DNA of 64,000 nucleotides, taken from Neopestalotiopsis rosae. Lineage: Eukaryota; Ascomycota; Sordariomycetes; Amphisphaeriales; Sporocadaceae. This document shows positions 1 to 11,970 of the stretch, one piece after another. Each line of letters begins with the position of its first letter. Positions within the stretch are counted from its first letter, which is position 1. The translations under genes and the position numbers were made by a program. Where the stretch lies: positions 806,001 through 870,000 of the forward strand of contig JALGAS010000002.1 in assembly GCA_023078685.1 (NCBI GenBank). The letters are read 5' to 3'. The notes beneath the pieces were generated by a model. The model saw only the letters and a list, made by a program, of their open reading frames with translations. It had not been told where the DNA came from and searched no databases.

Positions 1-1166
1 ATCTATGGTCGCAGTGTGCGCAAGGAGGCTGGCCTTGTCAAATTCATCAAGAGCACACTTCCGCCACCTGTCAAGGAATGGGGCACCAGCGTCAACAAGG
101 TCGTCGACGAGACCTCCCACTTTGTGGAAGACTTCCTCGAGACGGCTCGTCCAAAGCTTGCTGCCGGTGTTTCCACCATTGTGCGGGATACAACCGCTCT
201 GTTCAACAATGTTCCTGCCCGTCTTACCCTGACCAAGTTGTCACCGGACCTGGCAGGCTTTGACCCTAAAGATTATTCGATGAGTGTAGTGGGCGAGGCA
301 GCTTCCCTGTCAGCCATCACAGAACGAGCCACTGGCAAGGAAGGCACCAATGCTCGCTTCCCCAGCGAACTCAATACCATGATCCTCGAATACGGCGCTC
401 CCGTCAAGGTCAAGTGGATGGCTCCAGCCAAACACCATAAGAAGGACTGGATTGGTCTTTACATGGTTGCAGACAACCGTTCCCGTGAGATCACAGAGGT
501 GCCTTCGCTCGGTCGCTGGGTTGCGGTCACGCCAAACCAGTACGATTCTACGATTGCTGATACACGCATCTTGAGCTCGGATATTCCCGTGAGCAGTGTA
601 GAGTCGCCAGAGGATGCACTTGTCCAGGGCGAGGTTGCCTTTGAAGGCGATAAGCTATGGTGGACAAGAGGTGTCTTTGAGTTCCGGTACCATCACGGTG
701 GAAGCCACAATGTCATGTCCATCTCGCAGCCTTTTGAGATACAGATTGGCCGCTTTGACGAAGAGGACGTTGAAGTGGACTCTCAAGGCCTGTACCAGAA
801 ATCGGTTGAGTCTTCCCTCCTACCGCTGGTTCAGAACTGTTTCGACCGGAACCCCGATATTGCTCCCAGTACCCCCGAGGAGCCGTTTGGTAACCACGTA
901 GAGCGGGACGGGAAATATGCTCGGAGAGTGGTCTACGCTATTCAACAAATGTTTGGTATCGAATTTGCTCCAGCAGTTGTGCCAGCAGATGGCAACGTGC
1001 GAAACCTTGCTTGGAGAATCTGCAATGCCAAGCAAGTTCTTGTAAGTGCTTCTCATTTTACTAGCAGTGTTTTATGCCTTATGCTAATGAACTTTTACAG
1101 GCACCCTACAGTATGTCGCATTCCAAGGGGACAAGCACACCAGCAGCTGAAAAGGGGGATTATTGA
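1..1166 (+). CDS. cho2: Phosphatidylethanolamine N-methyltransferase, C-terminal part (5' end outside window)
   Basis: Partial gene; the window opens inside an exon, in frame from base 1. Exons are 1-1041 and 1101-1166, with a 59-nt intron 1042-1100 (GTAAGT...TTTTACAG) falling on a codon boundary; 368 residues are visible. Fungal Cho2 is an ER membrane enzyme that makes the first SAM-dependent methylation of phosphatidylethanolamine on the route to phosphatidylcholine. The N-terminal membrane domains lie upstream of the window. What is seen is the soluble C-terminal region (VKFIKSTLPPPVKEWG, DWIGLYMVADN, WWTRGVFEFRYHHGG, QQMFGIEFAP) and the short tail APYSMSHSKGTSTP after the intron, which I recognise as typical of fungal Cho2. 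Reading through the intron instead would give an unrelated tail ending at 1230, so the spliced form is preferred. Identity is from recalled family sequence. Confidence 0.88.
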
Positions 1167-2473
1167 GTTTCTTTTAGTCTTTTCAATTACATGGAAGAGC
1201 AAGGCATTAGGAAACAACAGAATGGTGTGAAAAAGTGCATTGGAGTCGGAGTTGTCAGTGTATAAATACATATTATATATATTGCCCGTGAACAGTAAAG
1301 CTGTCGACGCTAGCAAGGTTGTTTCTATGCGGTCAGCATCCTAGAGCATGTTTGTGATACCACCCAGCAAAGTATATACATTTATTATAATACATGACGC
1401 TGATTCATACCAATATGCACATTTGTGTTTGAATACAGTTGCAAGAGTTTGACTGTAAAGCACTGCAGATTCAAAGCAACATGCTCAGATTCATCTAAGA
1501 GCCAAATCAAGCAATGCTCCATCTCAACAATGTGCCGAATATATCTGCCGTGTTTCTGAAGTCGATGCTCGTTATGGAATACATATGTAAGTCATAGGCC
1601 TTTTGAGTTCTTCCCATTCCTATCCAACGTCAGATTTCTAGGATAGAATTTGGAAGAGGGGCAAGAGGGCTTGCCTCCTCTGCAGCCGTGGTAGCGGGCG
1701 TCGACAGCCGAAATATGGAACTGTGTGTATAAGGAACAGCCGCTCGCACAAAACTCTGACTTATTGACCATAATTGTGCTACTTCGGCCCATTTCACACC
1801 CAATGAATGCCGATCCGAAGGAGACATGATACTAGCTCCCCCAACCCCTGCCGGGCACTGAACCGGGGAAAATGGGGGGAATTTGGGGGATCACGCGCAC
1901 TAGTACAGCAATTACGAACCAACGATGCTGCATTTGTCAAAAAATATACCCACCAAGTCCATTCTCGTTCGCTTATACGGCCTCCCCAAAGGATACGATA
2001 TATGCTCTAGACATGCAGCTTCCCCGCAGCAAAGGGCGCCCCTACCTCACCAACTACCTAACCAACTACCTAGGTAAGGTAGGTACATACATGCCTAGGT
2101 TAGGTAGGTTACCTACTTGACATTAGACCGATGACTCGCCACTTTGACTCCCTCACTCACCCCATCCATCCCTTCCTCATACAGAGGCTCGCTGATGTGC
2201 TCCAGCATGTCCATCTTATGGCCGAACTTTGCCGTTTGTGAGACTTGACCCCGTTCTGGTTGTTCCGCGGACCCGTAGGTAACCAACCCTTCTTTTCAAC
2301 ATAAAGGCTCGAACTGCCGTTGCCCGTGCACTTTCCGCATCGTCTTTTTCTTGTTCATATTTCCAATCCTCTCTTGGTCGTCTCAGGTCTTGCTTCACCA
2401 TTCTTCTTTCCAAAAGTACACTGTTTCTTATACTACTTTCATACCAAAAGAAACTGCGCGCGTGTGATACACC
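1167..2473. other. Intergenic region with CCTAGGTA motif cluster
   Basis: No supported gene in about 1.3 kb between cho2 and the aldolase-domain gene. The left part is AT-rich and would hold the cho2 3' UTR. Bases 2045-2117 carry overlapping copies of ACCTA/CCTAGGTA/TAGGTAGG words (listed separately). The last 150 bases before the downstream ATG are pyrimidine-rich, as expected of a fungal core promoter. Confidence 0.6.
2045..2117. repeat. Cluster of CCTAGGTA / ACCTAACC-type short motifs
   Basis: About 70 bases are built almost entirely from variants of CCTAGGTA, TAGGTAGG and ACCTACCTA on both strands (for example CTACCTAGGTAAGG near 2068 and CCTAGGTTAGGTAGG near 2094). The palindromic core CCTAGG recurs. 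Similar words occur singly elsewhere in the window (about 25130, 25592, 58091). Such motifs are common in intergenic DNA of filamentous ascomycetes; the role is unknown to me. Confidence 0.7.
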
Positions 2474-3805
2474 ATGGCTCCGTCTGCTACTGTTACCGTC
2501 AATGAACCCAAAAAGGATGCTGACGGCGTCAAATTCGGCATCGCAAAGGTATATACACTTGAGATTCATGGAATGGGAGACAAATCCTATTCTATTTCCT
2601 TGTCTCATCATGTACACGAAGGCTGACATCTGGGTTGAAACCAGGGGGTTCGGCCAGCGCCTCCAGAGTTCGATGATCCTTACAAGGAGCGCCAGTATTT
2701 GAAGGAGAGACTTGCCCTGGCATTTCGAATTTTTGCCAAGAATGGGTTTGATGATGGGTACGTGCTTCTTTGGAATTCTCTGCCCGTCGTTTTCTTGCAG
2801 CGTTGAACACGTTTTTTCTACGCGAGTTTCACCATATGCTAAGAAACGGATCAGAGTCGCCGGCCACATCACCGTTCGGGTACGTCGCCTCATCTCCAGT
2901 CTCATATACAATTTTTTCACCGAGTTGTCTGATGATAAACTGACCCAACCATTGTATAAAGGATCCAGTGGAGCCAACGACATTCTGGGTCAACCCCTTT
3001 GGTGTTGCTTGGCCCATTCTGAGAGCATCCGACCTGATCCGCGTAGACTCGCGCGGAGAAATCGTCGACGGAGGTGCCGTCCGTCTTCTCAATGTTGCAG
3101 GTATGTCAAAAATATCCTCCCGAGTTCACCCTCATGCTTCTCGCGTGACTGAGGGGAAGATCTACCTGTCTGAATCTTTACACAGCGTACATGATCCACC
3201 ACGCTGTACACGAGGCGAGGCCCGATATCCAGGCTGTGGCACATTCGCACAGCAAGTTTGGCCGAGCTTTCAGCACATTGGGCAAGAATCTGGATATCAC
3301 CACTCAAGATTCGTGTGCCTTTTGGAATGTAAGTTGCCTATACTCTGACTTGATACTCCACAAAACGAGATGTGTAGATGTCAAATATGTGTCCCACCTT
3401 GATCAGATGGGCCGTTCCCTTTGACCAGGCGGCTTATGCGAATTGTAGGACATTGCGCACTACGATAGTTTTGGCGGCATCGTACTCGGACCTGAAGAGG
3501 GACAGAATATCGCCAAGGCCCTGGGTCACAGAAAAGCTGCAATTCTGGCCAACCATGGTCTATTGACCTGCGGCACAACCATTGAGAGCTGCGTTCGTTG
3601 GTTCATCAGCCTAGAGAGCTGCTGTGAGACTCAGCTGCTTGCTGATGCCGCGGCTGCCGGACTGGGACGTGAGACGGTCAAAATTAGTGACGAGGAGGCC
3701 GAATTCACCTATAAGACGGTTGGTCGGGACCTTGGGGGTTGGTTCGCAGCCAAGCCTGCTTTTGATCTGATGGAGCATCAGTCGGGTGTTGATTATAAGT
3801 TTTGA
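2474..3805 (+). CDS. Class II aldolase/adducin-domain protein
   Basis: Six exons: 2474-2548, 2645-2757, 2855-2879, 2962-3100, 3186-3328, 3449-3805, giving 283 residues. All junctions keep frame and use GT..AG; exon 3 is only 25 nt. The product has the aldolase II fold shared by L-fuculose-phosphate-type aldolases and adducin. Seen motifs: TFWVNPFGVAWPI, then ARPDIQAVAHSHSKFG with the two zinc-ligand-type histidines (about H137 and H139), and AAILANHGLL with the third (about H201). This set suggests metal binding is retained, but the substrate cannot be told from sequence; many fungal members are uncharacterised. The ATG at 2474 is the only in-frame start before the first donor and sits in an ACCATGG context. 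It lies on the same strand as trm4 downstream but there is no reason to link their functions. Confidence 0.86.
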
Positions 3806-4353
3806 TCAGCTTCAGAGAAGAGGGCAGCATTTATGAGGAATTTTACTACAACAAACCTGCCCGCATCATAATTTTTCTGGAACTTTGTGCCTTTGCGATC
3901 CAATGTGAGAAACAGCTTCATTGTTCTGAAAGGGGAGGCATCAATCTGCAAACCAGTACAAGCCAATTATTTATGATCTTTTTTCTGTCCACCAGGCGAA
4001 CATTGTATATCATGGAGGAGTCTTGATGAATCTTTAATTCTCTGAATATAAGAGCTTCATACCTACATGTATTTGAGCTGGCATCGTGGATAAAGGTCCA
4101 AGACTCTTTCGGTCATCATAAATGGTATTACATAGTATTTAGTACGAGTTAGTATAAATCAATGCAACCCACACCTTAGGTCGATCACGCTAACCTTGCA
4201 TTAGTTCCACTGCGGGGCCCTCCGATTCGAGCTGCAGATTAAGCTGCGCTTCAGAAATTTTGCGACGGGCTCTGGAAAATAAAGAGAACCCATTTCTGCC
4301 CATATCCATTCCCAAGACATTCAATTTCTTGGGCATCAAACATATCGCACAAG
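3806..4353. other. Intergenic region, aldolase-domain gene to trm4
   Basis: About 550 bases, AT-rich in the left half (3' UTR of the upstream gene), with no open frame resembling a gene. The right part would carry the trm4 promoter; I see no clear TATA box. Confidence 0.5.
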
Positions 4354-7053
4354 ATGGGACGCAAGAACTTTCGCGTATGATGATCCTGTTGCTCTCCCCT
4401 TCTTGCAATTTTTCTGATTGACTGACAATTTCTCTAGGGCGGTCGCAAAGGTGGTGGAAATAGAGGAGGACCCCGCGGTGGTCACACTGGGGGAGACGAC
4501 CGCGATCGCAATCCTTCCTGGCGTTCGATTCCGGCCGCCGACAAGAAGCACGAGAAGCTCGAGCGCTACTACAACACTGTCCTGCCGCTCGAGGATGACG
4601 AGAGAGCCGAATTCTGGGATGCGCTCAAGAAGGAGCTGCCCAACTCGTTCCGTTTCGCCGGCTCAAAGGGTCACGCGCTGGCCGTGAAGCGATTACTCGA
4701 AGAACGATACGCTCCCGAGATTGTCAAGATTGAGCGATTTGATGGCGAAAAGGTCGAGGCTCCCCAACCCGTCACCTGGTACCCTGACCAGCTGGCATAC
4801 TCGATGAACACACCAAAGCACATCATTCGCAAGTTCCCGCCCTTTGCCGCTTTCCAAAAGTTCCTCGTGTCCGAGACGAGTGTCGGAAACATTAGCAGAC
4901 AGGAAATTGTGAGCATGATCCCGCCTCTGCTCATGGACGTCAAGCCCGGCCACACAGTGCTGGATCTTTGCGCTGCTCCTGGTAGCAAGTCTGCCCAGCT
5001 GGTCGAGATGATCCATAAGGGTGAGGAGGCCAGGATCCGCCAGGTCCTCGAGTCTTTTGGCGAGACCAAAGCAGAGGCTGCGGCCGAAGACGACGCGGCA
5101 GATCTCGCCGCGGACCCCAGCGATGACGGAAGAGCCACGGGCCTGCTCATTGCAAACGACGCCGAGTACAAGCGCTGCCACATGCTGGTGCACCAGCTCA
5201 AGCGACTGTCCTCGCCCAACATTCTTGTCACCAACCACGATGCTACTCTTTTCCCATCTATCAAGGTCCACGATCCCGCAAACCCCAAGCAACAATACCT
5301 CAAGTTTGACCGAATCCTCGCCGACGTGCCTTGCTCGGGAGATGGCACCATGAGGAAAAACATGAACCTGTGGAAAGATTGGCAGCCCGGTAACGCTCTC
5401 GGCCTCCACACGACCCAAGTTCGAATCCTCATTCGTGCTCTGCAAATGTTGAAGGTAGGCGGCCGAGTGGTGTATTCAACTTGCAGCATGAACCCCGTTG
5501 AGAACGAGGCTGTCATTCTCTCCGCCATTGAACGATGCGGTGGACCTTCAAAGGTGGACATTATCGACTGCAGTGAGCGACTTCCCGGTCTGAAGCGCAA
5601 GCCCGGCATGTTCCAGTGGAGCATCATGGACAAGGCAGGACGCATCTGGAACAACTGGGAAGAGGTCCAACAGCACATGTTGACCACGGGCGAGAGCGTT
5701 CCCCCCGGAAGACTGACTCACTCCATGTTCCCAAGACCCGACGACAAGGAATGCTCCGGCCTGCCGCTGGATCGTTGCATGCGAGTCTATGCTCACCAGC
5801 AGGACACTGGCGGTTTCTTCATTACTGTGCTGGAAAAGAAGGCAGAAGTCAAGGTGAAGCCCGAAAACGGACCAAAGGGCCCCGAAGTCGAGGCTTCTTC
5901 AAACGGCACCGGAAAGGAAGCTGCCGAGGAGATCGCCGCAAAGCTCGAGGTGGAAGAAGCCAAGGCCGCCGAGGGCGAGCCTACCGACGTGCTCCCAGCA
6001 AACGGAGTCAAGCGAACACGGGAGGAAAGCGAAGGCAGTGCGCAACAAGACGCAAAGAAGGTCAAGACGGATGATGAGGAGGCCAAGACTGATGAGGTCA
6101 TGGCTGACGCCGCAGAGCCTGCCACTGAGGCAGAGAGCACGCCGGCCGTGACGACGGAGGCGACATCTGCAGTGGCAACACCCAGTGCTGTAGCAGAGGC
6201 TCCCAAGCCGCAAAAGAAGCTACACCGAAATGCCGACGGCACACACGAAGAGCCCTTCAAGTACCTGCCGACCGACCACGAAGTCATTACCATGATTAAG
6301 GATTTCTACAAGCTCAACGAGCGCTTCCCCACAGATCGATACATGGTGCGCAATGCGACTGGCGAGCCGTCCAAGGCAATCTACTACACCACAGCCCTCC
6401 TGCGAGACATTCTGGTGCAAAACGAGGGCCGCGGCATAAAGTTCGTGCACGGCGGCGTCAAGATGTTTATGAAGCAGGACTCGCCCTCGGCCGAGGTGTG
6501 CCGGTGGCGCATCCAGTCCGAGGGCATGCCCATCATCCAGGGCTACGTGGGACCCGAGCGCGTGATCCGGCTGACGAGCAAGGACACGTTCCACAAGCTC
6601 CTCAAGGAGATGTTCCCGCGCTTCTCCGACGACGAGTGGACCAAGCTGGGCGAGATTGGCGAGGCCGCCCGCGACATCGCCATGGGCTGCTGCGTCCTGC
6701 GCGTCGAGCCCGACGGCTCCGACCCCGACTTCTCCGAGCGCATGGCCCTCCCCCTGTGGAAGAGCTTCCTCTCCCTCAACCTCATGCTGCCCAAGGAGGA
6801 CCGCGCCGCCATGCTGCTGCGCATCTTCAACGACACCTCCCCCGTCGTCAACATGTCGCTCAAGGACTCGGCCAAGAAGGATAGCGATGCCTCAGCTGCC
6901 CAGACTCCTGCTGTCGAGGAGGTCAAGGTCGAGGAGGCCAAGGTCGAGGAGGCAGTGGTGGCCGAGGCTGCTGCCGCAGAGGAGGAGACAAAGATGGATG
7001 AGGCACCAGATGCAGTAGAAGCAGTGCCCGAGGCAGACACAAAGACAGAGTAA
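4354..7053 (+). CDS. trm4: tRNA (cytosine-5-)-methyltransferase, NSUN2/Trm4 family
   Basis: Two exons, 4354-4374 and 4438-7053 (63-nt intron), 878 residues. Exon 1 encodes only MGRKNFR and joins a Gly/Arg-rich N-terminus. The enzyme transfers methyl from SAM to C5 of cytosines in tRNA (yeast Trm4/Ncl1, human NSUN2), mainly in the nucleus. Motifs seen in order: KPGHTVLDLCAAPGSKS (SAM-binding motif I, about residues 177-193), ADVPCSGDGTMRKN with the product-release cysteine (about C306), and VYSTCSMNPVENEAV with the nucleophile cysteine (about C356). Residues about 475-600 form an acidic, Ala/Glu-rich insert with a basic NLS-like stretch (GVKRTREESEG ... KKVKTDD). A conserved C-terminal domain follows (HEEPFKYLPTDHEVI ... 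CRWRIQSEGMPIIQGY). The tail is again Glu/Val/Ala-rich. Third positions become very GC-rich in 6420-6870. Confidence 0.93.
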
Positions 7054-7438
7054 AAAGGGTCCCCCGTGTATAGAAGCTGCTGGCAAAAGCAGTCGCTTGT
7101 TATAATATGCAAATTTCTCGGGTATTGAAAAATGAACAAAAGGAGCTCATACGTGTGTCAAACTGCTGTTGGCTCGTATCTTTGGCGTGCTGCACATGAA
7201 TATGCGTATGACTGTGAACATGGGAGATGTTGTATTAGTCTCGGAATGAAGTTGGTGCATAACTATCTTCGATATTGCTTTTCTATTCTGTACAATTCGT
7301 GACTGAAACCTGGCATATCCATTCCTGCCATCTGCTTTATACATTCTATAATACAATCATTCGTGGGATTCATTCATTATGTACATTACTTTTACATGAT
7401 CACCATGCTGGGAAGCTGGTTTTGGATCATTACAAGGA
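7054..7438. other. Convergent 3' intergenic region between trm4 and mtg2
   Basis: 385 AT-rich bases between two facing stop codons. They would hold both 3' UTRs and polyadenylation sites; no gene seen. Confidence 0.5.
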
Positions 7439-9268
7439 TCAGTCATCCAAAAGCCCCATAGTCCAGTGCACAATTCGGTCGATGCCGTGGCCATTGATGG
7501 CGCTCACGGGTATGGCCGCGCAGTCGTCGACCCAGGCGCCCTCGACGCCGCTGGGGTGCGGCTCTCGGCCGTCGGTCACGGCGTCCAGGTACTCCTTGAG
7601 CCTCTGGTAGTTGTCCTGCGTGTCGGGGAGGTCGCCCTTGGTGGCAATGACGAACCACGGCTTGGCGGCAATGTGCAGGCCACCCTCGTCCGCCTCGGGG
7701 AGGTCCGGGTAGTCGGCCATCATGAGCTGCTTGCCGTTGCCGAACAATCCGTCTTGGTGGTGGTTGTTGACTCCGGCATCGCCCGCCCAGTCGATGCGGT
7801 CGCTGGCTTCCCGGTCCCGACGCTCGTCCTCGCGTACGCGCGCATAGAGGCCCACTTCCCTCCAGAGGGCCTTGAGCGCCATGACGGCGTCGGCTTTGGC
7901 AAGATCGACGACAAAGGCCAGGACACCCGCTCGTTCCACGTGCCGCAAGAACTCCATTCCCAAGCCCCTGTCGAGGTGGGCACCCTCAATCAGTCCCGGA
8001 ATGTCTGCCACGGTAAACCTGGTCCTGGGCGGCGGACCGGGTCCAATCAGGCCCGGCTGGTTGATAACCACATTGCCAAAGCGCGCATCATGGATGACGG
8101 CGTGCGAGTTTTGATTCCTGCGCCGGGGCGAATCGTATTGACGTCGGCCCTTGTTGTTGTCGAGCACCACGGTACCGATATTTGGCTGCAAGGTGGTAAA
8201 GGCCCAGTTGCCTACTCGCGCCCTAGAGTTGGTGAGCGCACGCAACAGCGTCGATTTTCCCGCGTTGGGAAGCCCGACGAAGCCGACATCTGCCAACAAC
8301 TTGAGCTCCAATTCAATCTGCATCGACACGGCCCTCTCGCCCTTGGTAGCGAAAAGTGGCCGTGGGCGTTCTTTCGACACAAAGTGCGGGTTTCCTAGTC
8401 CACCTACTCCGCCGGCAGCAAGAAGGATCGGACGGGGTGTAGCGGACGAGAGGTCGAGATGGATGGGCCCGGGCGGCTGGTGGTAGATCCTGTCTCTTCT
8501 GGGAAGACGAGGGAGCTCAATATTCCGTCGTTCCGATGTCGATATTCCCGGGTATAGCATGAATTTGTCCAGATTGGGTTGTTCAGGACGTTCCATCTGC
8601 GCCGTGGCCAGTTCCGGGTCTTCGCCATCGGCCTCGGCGGCGGCCTGAGCATCGCGGAACTTGCGCTCAAACTCTCGCTCCTGCTCCCGTGCAGCTTTCC
8701 AGGCGATATTCTCTTCGACCACGGGGTCAATCCTGCTGATTTCGCGCACCACCGTCCCAACTGGGACCTGTATCACGTAGTCCTCGCCTCTCTGCCCTGC
8801 CCTGCTGCTGCCCTGACCAGTCTTGCCCCGCGAGGCGCGAATGATGCGCCGGCGTGCCACCTTGTGCAGAGACGTTTCGCTATGCACCGCTTGTATGTAT
8901 ACATTGCCTCCATGTCCGCCGTCGCCTCCATTGGCAGGGCCATTGGCAAGAAAGGCCTCGCGGAGGAAGGAAATACAACCATGGCCACCTCCGCCGGCCT
9001 GAATGGTGACCTTGGCCTTGTCGGCAAAGGATGAGATGGCATAGTCGTCGGGTGCCGGATTGAGGCGTGAGTGCGGCAGGTCCGCACTGGATCCCGACGG
9101 CGCTGTAGCCTCGCTGAGATCGTCTGCGTCCGATGTCGAAGTCGAGGTCGGTGAGTGGAGGGTAGTGATATTAAGGCGCGGCAGGCGGGTAGTCGTGGCC
9201 TGGCGAAAGAGACTCGGATACAGGAAGGGTAGGAACAGGCCAGAGCCTGACGTGCACCGGGGTGGCAT
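7439..9268 (-). CDS. mtg2: Mitochondrial Obg-family GTPase
   Basis: Single exon, 609 residues from the ATG at 9266-9268. The frame stays open upstream, but without another ATG. The first 40 residues are Arg/Ser/Leu-rich with no acidic residue (MPPRCTSG...), as in a mitochondrial presequence. The Obg fold follows (about 74-300) with the Gly-rich signatures QAGGGGHGCISF and NGGDGGHGGNVY. The G domain has G1 GLPNAGKST (about 332-340), G3 DIPGLIEGA (about 422) and an NKxD-equivalent TKGD, ending with PVSAINGHGID. Mtg2/ObgE proteins bind the large ribosomal subunit and act in its late assembly, here on the mitoribosome. A Glu/Ala/Arg-rich stretch of roughly 90 residues splits the Obg fold (AREQEREFERKFRDAQAAA and after). 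It is convergent with trm4. Confidence 0.92.
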   Translation of the reverse strand: MPPRCTSGSGLFLPFLYPSLFRQATTTRLPRLNITTLHSPTSTSTSDADDLSEATAPSGSSADLPHSRLNPAPDDYAISSFADKAKVTIQAGGGGHGCISFLREAFLANGPANGGDGGHGGNVYIQAVHSETSLHKVARRRIIRASRGKTGQGSSRAGQRGEDYVIQVPVGTVVREISRIDPVVEENIAWKAAREQEREFERKFRDAQAAAEADGEDPELATAQMERPEQPNLDKFMLYPGISTSERRNIELPRLPRRDRIYHQPPGPIHLDLSSATPRPILLAAGGVGGLGNPHFVSKERPRPLFATKGERAVSMQIELELKLLADVGFVGLPNAGKSTLLRALTNSRARVGNWAFTTLQPNIGTVVLDNNKGRRQYDSPRRRNQNSHAVIHDARFGNVVINQPGLIGPGPPPRTRFTVADIPGLIEGAHLDRGLGMEFLRHVERAGVLAFVVDLAKADAVMALKALWREVGLYARVREDERRDREASDRIDWAGDAGVNNHHQDGLFGNGKQLMMADYPDLPEADEGGLHIAAKPWFVIATKGDLPDTQDNYQRLKEYLDAVTDGREPHPSGVEGAWVDDCAAIPVSAINGHGIDRIVHWTMGLLDD

Positions 9269-11970
9269 ATCTGGGGATGAGGCAGCCCTAGCCAAGGTAC
9301 CTTTGCATTGAGTTGCTGGGACTGCTGGCAATTAGGAAATAATAGAGCTTGGTGCAATTGCCAACAGCAAATAGCACGCAACGATCAAGTTGCTTGAAGG
9401 TGAGCTCTGCCTCTGCCTATGCTCATGACCTGAGCTTTGTGAGCTTTCTTTGGAATTGGCACTAGAAACTTTCCCGATAAGATAAGAAGAGAGCCCGGGA
9501 GGAACAAACGGAGGCGGAGGCGGCGTCAAACTAAAACGGGTTGGCCTGGACTAGACCCTGAGCCCCCCGCAAGCTGCATAATACGCGCTGTTCGGCTTAA
9601 GTGGTGAGAAAACAGGTCTTGCACGCACCAGATCGCGTATGTAGTACATGTAATTAGGCATTGAATCGTATTGCTTGTTTAAGAGTATGAAGGATATTGG
9701 CGCGGCTGTAAGGCGACTATAGTGGTGACGACCTGTCCTGATTATAATTGATCAAGTATATCGATTTGAGGATAGCTGAGGTGGCCCACATCCATTCTGG
9801 CCGGCAATATTTGCGGGAGGAATCCCCGTTCATCGGCCCCTCTTTGCCAGCCACCCATCCGGCAAACAGATTGAACCTGTAATGCAACAGGGCAACAGAG
9901 TCGACAAACAAAACCGAGAGCCTGCCAACATACAGCATATTTGACGCCTGATGTAAATACTGCTGACTGGCTGGCTTTATATGACTTTACACACACTCTC
10001 TTGTGTACACTGAAAGGTTCATTGCAGGTTGTGTCGTTGTACTGAGCAAGGCGGCCCAGGAGCCACCGGGTCCCTTCTAGCTCCCGGCCCTTGGCTCTTG
10101 CCCTATCTGAGATGCAGGAAAGGGCCGTTTTGGGCGGCCGTCAGTGGTCTCAAAGGAAGCGGTGAGTGGGTGATTGAGCGCTTGGATCCAGCCGCATTGA
10201 AGTTTGCATGTGTTCCAGACACTCAAGACACGCTCACTGTAGACTGGCCATGGACAGCTCTAGTATTCGTACAACAATCATCGGCTCTACCACATTTGGG
10301 TCTCGAATTCTGCATCCAAGTGGATTGACTGCTGCTAAAAGTCCCCTCTTTTCAAAGAAATGGTCCGTGTTTGGCGGACAACACAGCACACATGCATACA
10401 TACCATGGATAATGTAGGCGAGGCGAGCACTTTTAACCAAATATCATGGTAACTCATCAAGTACTTTGTATCTGATGCAAGTCTGCCTTCTCTCTTTCCT
10501 TCCATCTTGTCTACTCATGCAGCAGTGAGATATTGTTTTGCGTCAGGTCCAAGCCGACTGGATAAGCAAAGTTGTCTTGTGGTACAACTGCTGGCATTCT
10601 TTTCTTCTTTCTCTCACCCTCACTCGCTCCAAGTCAAGTCAAGTCGCTCGTTCGGTCTCGGCTGGGTCTTTGGTTTCGTGGGGCAAACGATCGGTATCTA
10701 TTAATCAGAGCGGGTCTTTGCCGCCTTCACTCGATTGGACTGCCCAAAAAACAGACTGCATACATAGTTTGTCTCCAGACGCTCGTTCATTCGAGCCACG
10801 ACACGATTTTCTTCTCGGCTCTGTGGCCAAACGTGGATAATCCGCAGCTTATGTTTTCAACTGCTCCATCCGTCCGCTTGCTCGCCAAACTCACACGCCG
10901 CCAGACCAGCAATTCGTCGTCACATTGTCACGTCGTCGTTCGTCGGGCTGCACTGCACTGCACTTGCATTGCTGCTCTTTGGCAACTGGGCGCCGCGCTG
11001 GGCAGAAGCACCTGAACATTACATTTCCACCTAAACGGCTTTCCCACCTTGGAGATTTGGTCTCTGCTCGTCATTGCACCTACGTACTCGGACGAGACAC
11101 TCAATTGGCTTCCGTGGAACTCGATGCTGCGTGAGTCTGCAGAAGCTTGCTGAGCTTGCTTGCTTGCCTTGCCCTATCTAGTCTCCCAACCGCCGTCTCC
11201 GGCCACGAGACGCCGATCCACACCCTACGCACTAACCTCCATCTTTGCCCCGGGACCCAGACCCAGACACAGACCCTCGATTGTCGATTGTCGATTCTCG
11301 CTCGCCTCCAGTAAAAAAACACCCCTCCCAAAACATCCATCCACCCATCCCATCCCATCTCCACACTTTCATACGTACGGGGGACGAGAGAAAGTGAACC
11401 ATAGACTTACAGTACTACGTGATACCTATCGCTATCGAGCCATTGAGCGCCAGTCTTTGCCCTCATTTGTTGCTTCATCATTTGCGCGGCACTCGACACA
11501 GCCATCGGTCTGTCTGTCGGTTTGATCTAGTGCTTCTCTGCCACCGGTCGTTGCATGAAGACTCTTGGAGAAGAAGCGAATCACTACTACTCGTGTGTTT
11601 TCCTCTTCATCCAATTCCACTCCTGGCAACACGCCGTTTGCTGCAATTTCCTCATTGCTGCTGCTGGTGCTGCCCTTGGCTTGGTCCTGCTACACTGTCT
11701 TTCTGACCTCGGGTTTTTGGGTTTGCCATTTGACCTTTGCTACTCTCTCTTATTTTCTCTAAGTCAGGTCAGTCTCCCGTGACACCTCTACTGTCCCTTC
11801 TCTCTCTTTTTCTTCCCTCCCCTTTCGTATTATGAGACCCGTTTGGGTCAAATCGAGAACCCACCTTGTACAATAGTTACCTGTACACATAGTCGATAAT
11901 CTCCCATGCCATCTCATACCCATCACAAGCCCTGCCTACCATCGCCTCCAGCGGCACACCGTTGCTAAAG
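9269..11970. other. Long intergenic region upstream of the 11.97-kb gene and mtg2
   Basis: 2.7 kb between divergent start codons. No open frame looks like a gene. The right third (about 10590-11870) is strongly C/T-rich on the + strand (runs such as TTCTCTCTTTTTCTTCCC near 11800), typical of a fungal promoter or long 5' leader for the + strand gene at 11971. Short non-conserved frames are common here and read as chance. Confidence 0.5.

Noticed and set aside
2216..2983. 255-codon minus-strand frame over the aldolase-domain gene
   Set aside because: It runs antisense across exons and introns of a well-supported gene and resembles no protein family.
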